Assembly (NCBI GenBank): GCA_030040235.1
Contig: JASHUC010000040.1
Span: forward strand, 1-36,263
Source of the DNA: Gammaproteobacteria bacterium
GTDB taxonomy: Bacteria > Pseudomonadota > Gammaproteobacteria > Steroidobacterales > Steroidobacteraceae
DNA length: 36,263 nucleotides
Direction of reading: 5' to 3'
Part shown: piece after piece, positions 1-7,477 of the stretch
Position numbering within the stretch: position 1 is the stretch's first letter
Layout of the letters: each line of letters begins with the position of its first letter
Translations under genes and position numbers: made by a program
The notes under the pieces: generated by a model
The model's input: the letters and a program-made list of their open reading frames with translations, nothing else
What the model was told of the DNA's origin: nothing
Database searches by the model: none

Positions 1-643
1 CGACGCCGCGCCTGCCCGTCACATGGAATTGAATCGCCCGCGCTTCGCCCTCGACGGTGCCCGGAGCCTCCTCGACGGCAAGCTGCTGGATCATGTAACC
101 GCTCCCGGTACACATCTGCATGACCTTCTCCACGGCCCCTTTTCCGGGGCTGTACTGCACATGGACTTCGGCGTGCTCGGACAGGATCCTCTGAGCGATG
201 GGCGAATACCCATAGACGACCAGGAAGTGCGCGGCGGTCACGAACACGGCGAGCAGCGGCAGTCCTGCGCCACACGCCATGCCAACGCCGGCGGTGAGCC
301 AGATGATGGCCGCTGTCGTCAGGCCACGGACCACGTCACGCTGTACGAAGATGAGCCCCCCGCCGATGAAACCGATCCCGGAGACGATCTGGGCCGCAAC
401 GCGCGAAGGATCCAGGACGATGGCGTTGCGGACGATGGTGTCGGCGAAGCCATACTTGGAAACGAGCATGATGAGTGCGGCGGCGACGCCGACGAGGGTG
501 TGGGTGCGAAGTCCGGCGCTCTTGGCTCTGAACTCCCGCTCCAGCCCGATGAGCGAGGAGAGCACCAACGCGAGGGCGAGCTCGCCAAATTGCACCCCGG
601 ACTGGCCCAGAGGTTCGGCGTGGACAAAGTCGGGCAATAGCAT
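1..643 (-). CDS. MgtC/SapB family membrane protein (3' end cut by window edge)
   Basis: Reading the minus strand from the ATG at 643 gives an open frame of 214 codons that runs off the left edge. An AAGGAG ribosome-binding site lies about 8 bases before this ATG. The N-terminal half is an MgtC/SapB domain: several hydrophobic helices, the GLEREF motif near residue 36, the RTHTLVG motif near residue 50, and a glycine-rich IGFIGGG stretch near residue 96. The C-terminal half after about residue 150 is soluble and looks like the ACT-like regulatory domain of longer MgtC proteins. The family is an inner-membrane group linked to low-magnesium and acid survival, but its exact transport role is unclear. 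Only a few residues are probably missing. The gene is divergent from the OmpA-like gene, with a 144-base gap. Confidence 0.88.
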   Translation of the reverse strand, partial: MLLPDFVHAEPLGQSGVQFGELALALVLSSLIGLEREFRAKSAGLRTHTLVGVAAALIMLVSKYGFADTIVRNAIVLDPSRVAAQIVSGIGFIGGGLIFVQRDVVRGLTTAAIIWLTAGVGMACGAGLPLLAVFVTAAHFLVVYGYSPIAQRILSEHAEVHVQYSPGKGAVEKVMQMCTGSGYMIQQLAVEEAPGTVEGEARAIQFHVTGRRGV

Positions 644-787
644 GATCTGCTCCTTGAGTCTCTGTAGCTACCTAGCGACGATAACCTCCAACGGAGCCTA
701 AGCAGACAAGATCGCGCCGTCGAGATTCCCGTCGATTCGACCGTGTACCATGCGGCACTCGATCAATCTCCGCAGGGAGTACTCGCG

Positions 788-1873
788 ATGAAACGACCGA
801 TCCTATTGATAAGCGGCCTGATCCTGGTGAGCTCGCTGTCTGTCCGCGCCGCGGATCCCTCGGGCGACGACAGCATCGGCCACTGGTACCTCGCGCCCGG
901 CCTCGGCGAAACCATTGTCGACCCCGACCGGCCTGTCGGTAGCGGCCTGTGGTATGGGCTCGCCATCGGCAACAACTTGAGCAAGGACTGGAGCGTCGAG
1001 GCCAATGTCCTCTCGGGGACCGACAACGGCTATCGTGTTCCGTCGCATTTTCGCATCAGCACCGCATCGCTCGATGCGCTGCGCGTGTTCAATCGTGCCG
1101 GGCCCGTCGCGCCCTTTCTTACCTTCGGCGCCGGCGCCATCGACGACGATCCTAACGTCGGGCTCCACCACGACAGTTTCATGGCCCAGGCCGGTGCGGG
1201 TCTTCTCATCCACGTCTGGGAGAGCTCATCGGGTGCGGCCGACTTCTCGCTTCGTCCGGAGCTGAAGCTGCGGTGGGACGGCAATCGTGACTACAACATA
1301 CCCGTCAACGCCGGGCAGCGGCCCATTGACACCCTGATTGGCCTGAGGTTCGAACTGAGCTTTGGCGCACCTCGTCCTGCACCTGCCGCGGCACCTCCGC
1401 CACCTCCGCCGCCACCGCCACCTCCGCCGCCGCCTCCACCGCCGCCCCCACCCCCGCCCCCGCCGCCCGCCTCGGCACCGTCGCGGCTGCGAGGCTCGAT
1501 CACGCTCGTCGGCGTTCACTTCAGAACCAACTCGGCGACGCTGACCCCCGAATCCTCCGATGAACTCGATCCGCTCGCCACCGAACTCAAAGCCCATCCG
1601 AGCCTGCGCGTGGAAGTGCAGGGCCACACAGACTCCACGGGCACTGCGGCCTACAATCTCAAACTGTCCCAGGAGCGGGCCGACGCCGTGCGCGACTACC
1701 TAGTCAATCATGGGGTGCCGCCCGATGAGCTCACTGCCAGGGGCTACGGTCTGACGATGCCGATAGCGGACAACAAGACGGCGGCGGGACGTGCGCAGAA
1801 TCGGCGCGTCGTTCTCCAGGTGCTGGAGAACCCCGGCGACCTCCAGATCAAGCAGCAAGGTGATACTCAATGA
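788..1873 (+). CDS. OmpA family outer-membrane protein with long polyproline linker
   Basis: This encodes 361 residues. The ATG at 788 is chosen over upstream starts because it follows a GCAGGGAG ribosome-binding site and begins a Sec signal peptide (positively charged start, hydrophobic core, likely cleavage after VRA at residue 21). Residues 22-195 resemble a small beta-barrel of the OprF/OmpA type. Residues 203-227 are 25 consecutive prolines. Residues about 238-350 form an OmpA C-terminal peptidoglycan-binding domain, with the GHTDSTG motif, the LSQERADAV helix and the NRRV motif holding the Asp and Arg expected to bind diaminopimelate. The likely role is anchoring the outer membrane to the cell wall. 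The proline run would span the periplasm as a stiff rod and would depend on EF-P for translation. No operon partner is seen. Confidence 0.93.
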   Translation: MKRPILLISGLILVSSLSVRAADPSGDDSIGHWYLAPGLGETIVDPDRPVGSGLWYGLAIGNNLSKDWSVEANVLSGTDNGYRVPSHFRISTASLDALRVFNRAGPVAPFLTFGAGAIDDDPNVGLHHDSFMAQAGAGLLIHVWESSSGAADFSLRPELKLRWDGNRDYNIPVNAGQRPIDTLIGLRFELSFGAPRPAPAAAPPPPPPPPPPPPPPPPPPPPPPPPPASAPSRLRGSITLVGVHFRTNSATLTPESSDELDPLATELKAHPSLRVEVQGHTDSTGTAAYNLKLSQERADAVRDYLVNHGVPPDELTARGYGLTMPIADNKTAAGRAQNRRVVLQVLENPGDLQIKQQGDTQ

Positions 1874-1932
1874 GCCTGATCGCTCCCCGATCGAGTGGAT
1901 TCGGGAGCTCGCGCACATCCTGATGCGCCCCG

Positions 1933-1962
1933 GGCTGGTGCCGGGTTCTGCCGGCACCAGCC
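1933..1962. terminator. Hairpin between convergent genes, possible bidirectional terminator
   Basis: A perfect 12-bp stem (1933-1944 with 1951-1962, core GCTGGTGCCGG) encloses a 6-base loop. It sits between the end of the OmpA-like gene and the end of the RHH gene, where a shared terminator is expected. There is no T-tract on either side, so it could instead act as an RNA-stabilising 3' hairpin. Confidence 0.45.
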
Positions 1963-2020
1963 TCGCGCCGCTGTTTGGCCGCCTATGCCACTGAGACTGC
2001 GCCGGCTGTGCGCGCCGTGC

Positions 2021-2284
2021 TCAGGTGGCTGAGCGCGCACTCCGGCGCTTACCGCTGCGACGTTCAACCGATGCAGCGCCGCTCGCGTCCGGCTCCCCTG
2101 CCGGGGACCACGGCCGCCCCGTACGCTGCTCGATGAACTCCCGAATCATACGTCGCACGACCTGCGAAGGAGTCAGGTCTTCTTCGTCACAGAGCCGCTC
2201 GAATACGGCCTTCTTGCGCGGATCGATGAGTATGGTCAGACGAGCGGTGCGCTCCTCCAACTTGGCCGCGGAGGAATATTTCAT
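2021..2284 (-). CDS. Ribbon-helix-helix (CopG/Arc-type) DNA-binding protein
   Basis: This encodes 87 residues. Residues 13-55 read as a ribbon-helix-helix fold: a basic strand (TARLTILID), a first helix (PRKKAVFERLCDEE), then LTPSQVVRRMIREFIEQR, where the turn and second helix carry the conserved hydrophobic pattern. The tail from residue 56 is charged and probably disordered. RHH proteins bind DNA as dimers that insert the strand into the major groove, often as antitoxins or autorepressors. No toxin gene is adjacent. It is divergent from the hyf operon, 99 bases away, and that AT-rich gap carries tandem AATAATC repeats, so it may regulate the operon (inference). No strong ribosome-binding site precedes the ATG. 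Confidence 0.75.
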   Translation of the reverse strand: MKYSSAAKLEERTARLTILIDPRKKAVFERLCDEEDLTPSQVVRRMIREFIEQRTGRPWSPAGEPDASGAASVERRSGKRRSARSAT

Positions 2285-2324
2285 TTACATCTGAGCAACA
2301 TCATATAATAATCAAAGAATAATC
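2280..2324 (+). promoter_or_regulatory. Possible promoter and tandem operator for the hyf operon
   Basis: A perfect TATAAT lies at 2304-2309, 18 bases after a weak -35 candidate TTCATT (2280-2285). Two identical AATAATC heptamers at 2307-2313 and 2318-2324 start 11 bases apart, about one helical turn. That is the spacing tandem RHH dimers commonly use. The region is strikingly AT-rich for this genome. Promoter activity and RHH binding are inferences. Confidence 0.42.
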
Positions 2325-2351
2325 CGAGTATAAGCGGCGTACAAGGGAAAC

Positions 2352-2387
2352 ATGATTCGCGGCGCCGATCAGGTGCGAGAAAAGTGA
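2352..2387 (+). CDS. Possible 11-codon leader peptide coupled to hyfB
   Basis: An ATG at 2352, preceded by AAGGG at 2343-2347, opens an 11-residue frame (MIRGADQVREK). Its TGA at 2385-2387 overlaps the GTG start of hyfB at 2384 as GTGA. This is the same four-base overlap style used between the later genes of the operon. It could be a leader that couples ribosomes onto the GTG start, or it could be chance. No evidence of expression is available. Confidence 0.3.
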   Translation: MIRGADQVREK

Positions 2388-4417
2388 TCGGGTTTGAGGG
2401 CCCCGGCTACCTCAGCCGGTTGGCGGCCGAGGGCGTCGGGTTGTTGCTGGCGCTCGCGCTATTCGGGTTCTACGGTGCTGCCCGGCCACAGGGCTCCCGG
2501 TTCGTTTACGCCGGCTGCACGCTCGTCTGTGCGGCGCTCGCGTCCGTTGCGCTCGCGGCGCTGTTCAGCACCGGCGCCGGTACGCAATCGGTTCAGCTTC
2601 CGATCGGGCTGCCGCTCGGCCGCACGCTTCTCGGGCTCGACCCGCTCAGTGCCGCATTCATATTCGTCATCAACCTGGCCGCTGCCATCGTGAGCACCTA
2701 CGCCATCGGCCATGGCTCGCATGCACCCGAGCCACGGCGCGTCCTGCCGTATTACGCGGCCTTCATCGCCGCCATGAATCTGGTACTCATCGCGCAGGAT
2801 GCCTTCTCGTTCCTGGTCGGCTGGGAGCTCATGTCGCTCACCTCCTGGGCGCTCGTGGTGAGCGAGCACACCTCGGCCGAGAACCGGCGCGCCGGCAACG
2901 TTTACCTCATCATGGCCACGGGCGGCGCGTTCGCGCTGCTGCTCGCCTTCGGGCTAATGGCCGGTCCTGAGGGCCAATATGCGTTCGAGGCCATCCGGCG
3001 CGCGCCCCTCCACGGTCTCGGACCCATCGTGCTGGTGCTTGCTCTGATCGGAGCCGGTTCCAAGGCGGGTTTGGTGCCGCTGCACGCCTGGTTGCCGCTC
3101 GCGCACCCTGCGGCCCCGAGTCATGTCTCGGCGCTCATGAGTGGGATCATGACGAAGGTCGCCGTCTACGGATTCATCCGCATCGTCTTCGACCTGGCCG
3201 GTCCGCCCGATTGGTGGTGGAGCGTTCCGGTGCTGGTGATCGCGGGCATCACCGCCCTCCTCGGCGTCTTGTATGCGTTGATGGAACACGATTTGAAGCG
3301 TCTGCTCGCATACCACACCGTCGAGAACATCGGCATCATCTTCATCGGCCTGGGGCTGGCACTCGCGTTCCACGCGAGCGGCCTCGAGGTCGCCGCCGCT
3401 CTGGCGCTCACGGCGGCGATCTTTCACGTGTTCAATCATTCGCTCTTCAAGAGCCTGCTCTTCATGGGCGCCGGTGCCGTGCTCGTCGCGAGCGGCGAGC
3501 GGGACATGGAGCATCTGGGCGGGCTTATCCATCGGCTGCCCGTCACGGCGATCGCCTTTCTGGCCGGATGCATCGCGATCTCCGCCCTGCCACCCTTCAA
3601 CGGCTTCGTATCCGAGTGGCTGACCTTTCAGGCGATCCTGTTGAGTCCGCAGTTGCCTCATTGGGTACCGCGACTGGTGGTGCCGGCCGTCGGTGCGACG
3701 CTCGCCTGCGCAGCAGCGCTCGCAGCGGCGTGCTTCGTCAAGGCGTTCGGGATGACGTTCCTCGGCCGGTCCCGCTCCCCGGCAGCGGGGACCGCACGCG
3801 AGACGGACAGATGGTCGCGGACCGCCATGCTGTTGCTCGCACTGCTGTGTCTGCTCGCCGGCATCCTGCCGGGCTTCGTGGTCGATGCGCTCTCGTCCGT
3901 GACCCACTTGCTGGTCGGTGCCCGTCTCGCCCCGCAGGCCGCCCAGCCGTGGCTGCGCATCGTCCCCATCGATCCCGCACGCAGCGCGTACGACGGTGCA
4001 CTGGTGTTCTTCATGATTCTGGGCGGCGCCGCGGTGACGGCCTTCGTGGTGCGACGTGTGGCCGCGCACGCACTGCGCCGGTCCGCACCTTGGGACTGCG
4101 GCTTCCCGGATGCGAGCCCCGCCACGCAGTACACCGCGACGAGTTTCGCGCAGCCCATTCGGCGGGTGTTCGGCAGCGTCGCCTTTCGCGCGCGCGAGCA
4201 CGTCGCCATGGCGCGGCCCGCCGACACCGCTCCCAGCGTGCTGCGCGTCGAGCTCCACGACACTGTTTGGGAGGTGTTCTACGGTCCCATCATCCGCTTC
4301 GTTGAGCTGAGCGCCGAGCGCCTCAACCGACTGCAGTTCCTCACCATCCGCAAATACCTGACGATCGTGTTCGTCGCATTGATCGTGCTGCTGATCATCG
4401 TCGGGGCCTGGCGATGA
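2384..4417 (+). CDS. hyfB: HyfB-like proton-antiporter subunit (NuoL/M family)
   Basis: This 677-residue integral membrane protein belongs to the complex I antiporter-like family (proton_antipo_M). It opens with GTG. Signature features are a glutamate in a mid-membrane helix (GWELMSLTSW, near residue 148), the SKAGLVPLHAWLP loop near residue 228, a lysine in MSGIMTKVA near residue 254, and the DLKRLLAYHTVENIG stretch near residue 305. The last 100 residues form a cytosolic region before a final helix. This subunit should form one ion-pumping unit of the membrane arm. It is first in a six-gene operon and ends in a four-base ATGA overlap with hyfC. HyfB is the closest named family; the sodium versus proton preference cannot be read from sequence. 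Confidence 0.9.
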   Translation: MIGFEGPGYLSRLAAEGVGLLLALALFGFYGAARPQGSRFVYAGCTLVCAALASVALAALFSTGAGTQSVQLPIGLPLGRTLLGLDPLSAAFIFVINLAAAIVSTYAIGHGSHAPEPRRVLPYYAAFIAAMNLVLIAQDAFSFLVGWELMSLTSWALVVSEHTSAENRRAGNVYLIMATGGAFALLLAFGLMAGPEGQYAFEAIRRAPLHGLGPIVLVLALIGAGSKAGLVPLHAWLPLAHPAAPSHVSALMSGIMTKVAVYGFIRIVFDLAGPPDWWWSVPVLVIAGITALLGVLYALMEHDLKRLLAYHTVENIGIIFIGLGLALAFHASGLEVAAALALTAAIFHVFNHSLFKSLLFMGAGAVLVASGERDMEHLGGLIHRLPVTAIAFLAGCIAISALPPFNGFVSEWLTFQAILLSPQLPHWVPRLVVPAVGATLACAAALAAACFVKAFGMTFLGRSRSPAAGTARETDRWSRTAMLLLALLCLLAGILPGFVVDALSSVTHLLVGARLAPQAAQPWLRIVPIDPARSAYDGALVFFMILGGAAVTAFVVRRVAAHALRRSAPWDCGFPDASPATQYTATSFAQPIRRVFGSVAFRAREHVAMARPADTAPSVLRVELHDTVWEVFYGPIIRFVELSAERLNRLQFLTIRKYLTIVFVALIVLLIIVGAWR

Positions 4418-5367
4418 GCTTCGGCTGGCTCACCCAGCTCGCCCAGGCGGCGTTGGTGCTCGCACTCGCACCGCTTCTCTCCGGCGTGACCCGCAAGGTG
4501 CGCGCCCGGCTCTTGCGCCGCCAGGGTCCGAGGGTTCTGCAGCCCTATCGCGACTTGCTGAAACTCCTCCGCAAGGAGGCTGTCGTCGCCGAAAGCGCCT
4601 CATGGCTCTTTCGGGTCGCGCCCTACCTCATCTTCGGTGCCACCTGGGCGGCCGCCGCGTTGGTGCCGACCTTTGCCACGGGACTCCCGCTCAGTGCCGC
4701 GGCCGACCTCATCGTCATCGTCGCACTGCTCGGCACCGCGCGCTTTCTGCTCGCGCTCGCAGGCCTCGACGTTGGCACCAGCTTCGGCGGCATCGGCGCG
4801 AGCCGCGAGGTGCTCTTCGCCTCACTCGCCGAGCCCGCGATGCTGATGGCCGTGTTCACCCTGTCGCTGTTCGCCCGATCGACCGAGCTCTCCTCGATCT
4901 CCGCCTACATGCAGAGCGTCGGGGTCGGAATCAACATATCGCTGGCGCTCGCACTCGTGGCACTCACCATCGTCTCCGTTGCCGAGAACGGCCGTATTCC
5001 GGTCGACAACCCCGCGACGCACCTGGAGCTGACGATGGTGCATGAGGCCATGGTCCTCGAATACTCGGGGCGTCACCTGGCCGTGATCGAGCTGGCGGCG
5101 GCCCTGAAGCTACTCCTGTACCTGTCGCTGATCGCCTGCGTGTTCATACCCTGGGGCACCGCCATCGCCGGCGCCGGCTCGCTTTTCTATGCCGTCGGGT
5201 TCGCCGCCTACCTGCTCAAGCTCGCATTGCTCGCCTTCCTGCTGGTGGTCTTCGAGACGGCGATCGCCAAGATGCGCGTGTTTCGCGTGCCCGAATTTCT
5301 GGGAATCGCGCTGATGCTGGGGTTGCTCGGCACGATCCTCCTCTTCGTCTCCAGGGTTCCCCGATGA
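4414..5367 (+). CDS. hyfC: HyfC/HycD-like membrane subunit (NuoH family)
   Basis: This 317-residue protein has about eight membrane helices and belongs to the NuoH/HyfC/HycD family. That subunit connects the peripheral redox arm to the membrane pump arm. The diagnostic loop ENGRIPVDNP lies at residues 191-200 and is followed by THLELTMVHEAMVLEYSG, whose glutamates correspond to the conserved acidic loop in NuoH. The N-terminal cytosolic loop RRQGPRVLQPYRDLLKLLRKE is the usual contact region with the large and small redox subunits. It overlaps hyfB by ATGA at the start and hyfE by ATGA at the end, so translation of the three genes is probably coupled. Confidence 0.92.
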   Translation: MSFGWLTQLAQAALVLALAPLLSGVTRKVRARLLRRQGPRVLQPYRDLLKLLRKEAVVAESASWLFRVAPYLIFGATWAAAALVPTFATGLPLSAAADLIVIVALLGTARFLLALAGLDVGTSFGGIGASREVLFASLAEPAMLMAVFTLSLFARSTELSSISAYMQSVGVGINISLALALVALTIVSVAENGRIPVDNPATHLELTMVHEAMVLEYSGRHLAVIELAAALKLLLYLSLIACVFIPWGTAIAGAGSLFYAVGFAAYLLKLALLAFLLVVFETAIAKMRVFRVPEFLGIALMLGLLGTILLFVSRVPR

Positions 5368-6026
5368 GTCCGCTGGATAGTGACATCGCCCACCTGCTCG
5401 CTGGCTCCATGGTGCTGGTGAGCTTCATGCTCCTGTATCAGGACCGCATGTTTGCCCTCCTCAACGTGTTCGCGCTGCACGCGTGCGCACTCGCCTGCTC
5501 GGTGGCCTGGCAGGCTTACCTGCAGGCCGCACCGCACCTCTACATCACCGCGCTCATCGCCCTTCTGTTCAAGGGCGTGATCATTCCCGTGGCGTTGCGG
5601 CGGATCATCGTGCGCCTCGGAATCCATCGCGCCATCGAGCAGGTCGTCGGTATCGGGCCGACGATGTTGTTCGGCATCGCCCTCGTCGGATTATCGATCA
5701 TCGTCATGGTGCCGGTGACCCAGTCACAGGGAGCGTTCGTGCGCGAGGATCTGGCATTTGCGCTGTCCGTCGTGCTGCTCGGGTTCCTGATGATGGTCAC
5801 ACGGCGCAATGCGGTGAGTCAGGTGATCGGGTTCATGTCGCTCGAGAACGGGCTGGTGCTCGCTGCGACCGGTGCGCGCGGCATGCCGCTCGTCGTCGAG
5901 ATCACCGTCGGCTTCTCGGTCCTGATCGCCTTCATCGTCATCGGCATCTTCCTGTTCCGCATCCGTGAGCGCTTCGACACGGTCGACCTTCAGGCGCTCG
6001 ATATGTCGCGCGGGGAAGCGACGTGA
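5364..6026 (+). CDS. hyfE: HyfE-like membrane subunit (NuoK-like)
   Basis: This encodes 220 residues with about six to seven membrane helices. The C-terminal half matches the NuoK-like part of HyfE, with a buried glutamate in GFMSLENGLVL near residue 157 and another in LVVEITVGFS near residue 179, both typical proton-path residues. The protein should sit between the antiporter-like subunits in the membrane arm. It starts in an ATGA overlap with hyfC and ends in a GTGA overlap with hyfF. The same subunit is called HycP in some actinobacterial clusters. Confidence 0.88.
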   Translation: MSPLDSDIAHLLAGSMVLVSFMLLYQDRMFALLNVFALHACALACSVAWQAYLQAAPHLYITALIALLFKGVIIPVALRRIIVRLGIHRAIEQVVGIGPTMLFGIALVGLSIIVMVPVTQSQGAFVREDLAFALSVVLLGFLMMVTRRNAVSQVIGFMSLENGLVLAATGARGMPLVVEITVGFSVLIAFIVIGIFLFRIRERFDTVDLQALDMSRGEAT

Positions 6027-7474
6027 CCGTCCCCGTCGGGCAACTGGCCCTCGGGGGACTCCTCGGCATCCCCGCGGTGGGTGCGCTCCTGCTCGCGACG
6101 ATTGCGCGCTACCGGATCGCCGCGATCGTGAACGTGGCGCTCTGCGCGCTGACGCTCGCTTGCGCGGCGGCACTCTACGCGTACCGCCCCGGGGCGTCTC
6201 TCTATCTTCTGGTCGATGATGTGAATACCGTCTTCCTGGTCGTCGGTTCGCTCGTCGGATTCAGCACGAGCGTTTTCAGCGCGGGCTACATCGCCCACGA
6301 GCTCGAGACGGGGAGGCTCAAGCCGCATGATGTGCGCTTCTATCACGCCATGTATCAGCTGCTGATGTTCGGGCTCAATCTCGCACTGGTCTCCAACAAC
6401 ATCGGCCTGATGTGGGTCGCGATCGAGCTGGCGACCCTCACGACGGTCGTGATGGTCGGGATGTACCGTACTAACGAGGCGCTCGAGGCAGCCTGGAAAT
6501 ACTTCATTCTGGCCTCGGTCGGCATCGCTCTGGCGCTCTTCGGTACGATTCTGGTGTATCTCGCGGCGCAGGAGCGGCTGGGTCAGGGGGTCGTCGCGAT
6601 GGCCTGGGACCGCCTCGCGGTGAGCTCAGGCAGCTTCGATCCGTCGCTGCTCAATCTGGCGTTCGTCTTTCTGCTGCTCGGCTACGGCACGAAGGTGGGC
6701 TTGGTTCCGGTGCATGCGTGGCTGCCTGATGCGCATGCCGAGGGCCCCACGCCCATCTCGGCCGTGCTGTCGGGGCTCCTGCTCAACGTAGCGCTCTTCG
6801 CACTGCTCCGGTTCAAGCTCATCATGGCCGGCAACCCGCACGTGCTCTCCCCCGGGCCGATGATGATCACCATGGGGATGATCTCGCTCGCGTTCGCGGG
6901 CTTCATGATCTTCAGGCGCCGGGACATCAAGCGTCTGTTTGCGTACTCGTCGATCGAGCACATGGGCATCATGACGCTCGCCTTCGGCCTCGGTGGCCCG
7001 CTCGCAAGCTTCGCGGGCCTACTGCAGATGACCATGCACAGCCTGACGAAGTCCGCCATCTTCTTCGGCGTCGGCTACACCTCGCAGCTCGAGGGCACGC
7101 AGCGCATCGCCGACATCCGCGGCCTCACGCGCAGCGCGCCGCTCCTCGGAGGCCTGCTGGTGGTCGCGGTGCTTGCTATCGCTGGACTCCCTCCCTTCGG
7201 GATATTCACCAGCGAATTTTTGCTGGTGACCTCCACCTTTGCACGCTCGCCGTGGCTCGCAGTTCTCCTGGTGATCGGGCTCCTGATCGCATTCAGCGCC
7301 ATGATCCTGCGGCTGCATGGTCTTGCCTTCGGCGCGACCGATCGGCGGCACTCGCTGCCGGCGTGGCGCCTGGCACCGATCGCGCTACATCTGGCACTCG
7401 TGACGGTGGCCGGGGTGTACTTGCCGGGCGCCGTGGTCAGCTGGTTCCGACACGTGGCCGGGCAGTTGGGGTAG
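6023..7474 (+). CDS. hyfF: HyfF-like proton-antiporter subunit (NuoN/M family)
   Basis: This second antiporter-like subunit has 483 residues, a GTG start overlapping hyfE as GTGA, and about 13-14 membrane helices. Conserved features are the helix glutamate in VAIELATLTT near residue 135, the loop YGTKVGLVPVHAWLPDAHAEGPTP near residue 222, and DIKRLFAYSSIEHMG near residue 302. The helix that carries lysine in HyfB (MTKVA) reads LLLNVAL here, with Asn in that position, a pattern I associate with HyfF rather than HyfB/NuoM proteins. Together with HyfB it gives the complex two potential ion-pumping modules. It ends three bases before the next gene. Confidence 0.9.
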   Translation: MTVPVGQLALGGLLGIPAVGALLLATIARYRIAAIVNVALCALTLACAAALYAYRPGASLYLLVDDVNTVFLVVGSLVGFSTSVFSAGYIAHELETGRLKPHDVRFYHAMYQLLMFGLNLALVSNNIGLMWVAIELATLTTVVMVGMYRTNEALEAAWKYFILASVGIALALFGTILVYLAAQERLGQGVVAMAWDRLAVSSGSFDPSLLNLAFVFLLLGYGTKVGLVPVHAWLPDAHAEGPTPISAVLSGLLLNVALFALLRFKLIMAGNPHVLSPGPMMITMGMISLAFAGFMIFRRRDIKRLFAYSSIEHMGIMTLAFGLGGPLASFAGLLQMTMHSLTKSAIFFGVGYTSQLEGTQRIADIRGLTRSAPLLGGLLVVAVLAIAGLPPFGIFTSEFLLVTSTFARSPWLAVLLVIGLLIAFSAMILRLHGLAFGATDRRHSLPAWRLAPIALHLALVTVAGVYLPGAVVSWFRHVAGQLG

Positions 7475-7477
7475 CCG

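Noticed and set aside
1291..1503. Glycine-rich minus-strand protein
   Set aside because: It is only the complement of the proline codon run of the OmpA-like gene.
2021..2284. Toxin-antitoxin pair based on the RHH protein
   Set aside because: No toxin-like frame is adjacent on either side; the OmpA-like gene and hyfB are unrelated to toxins.
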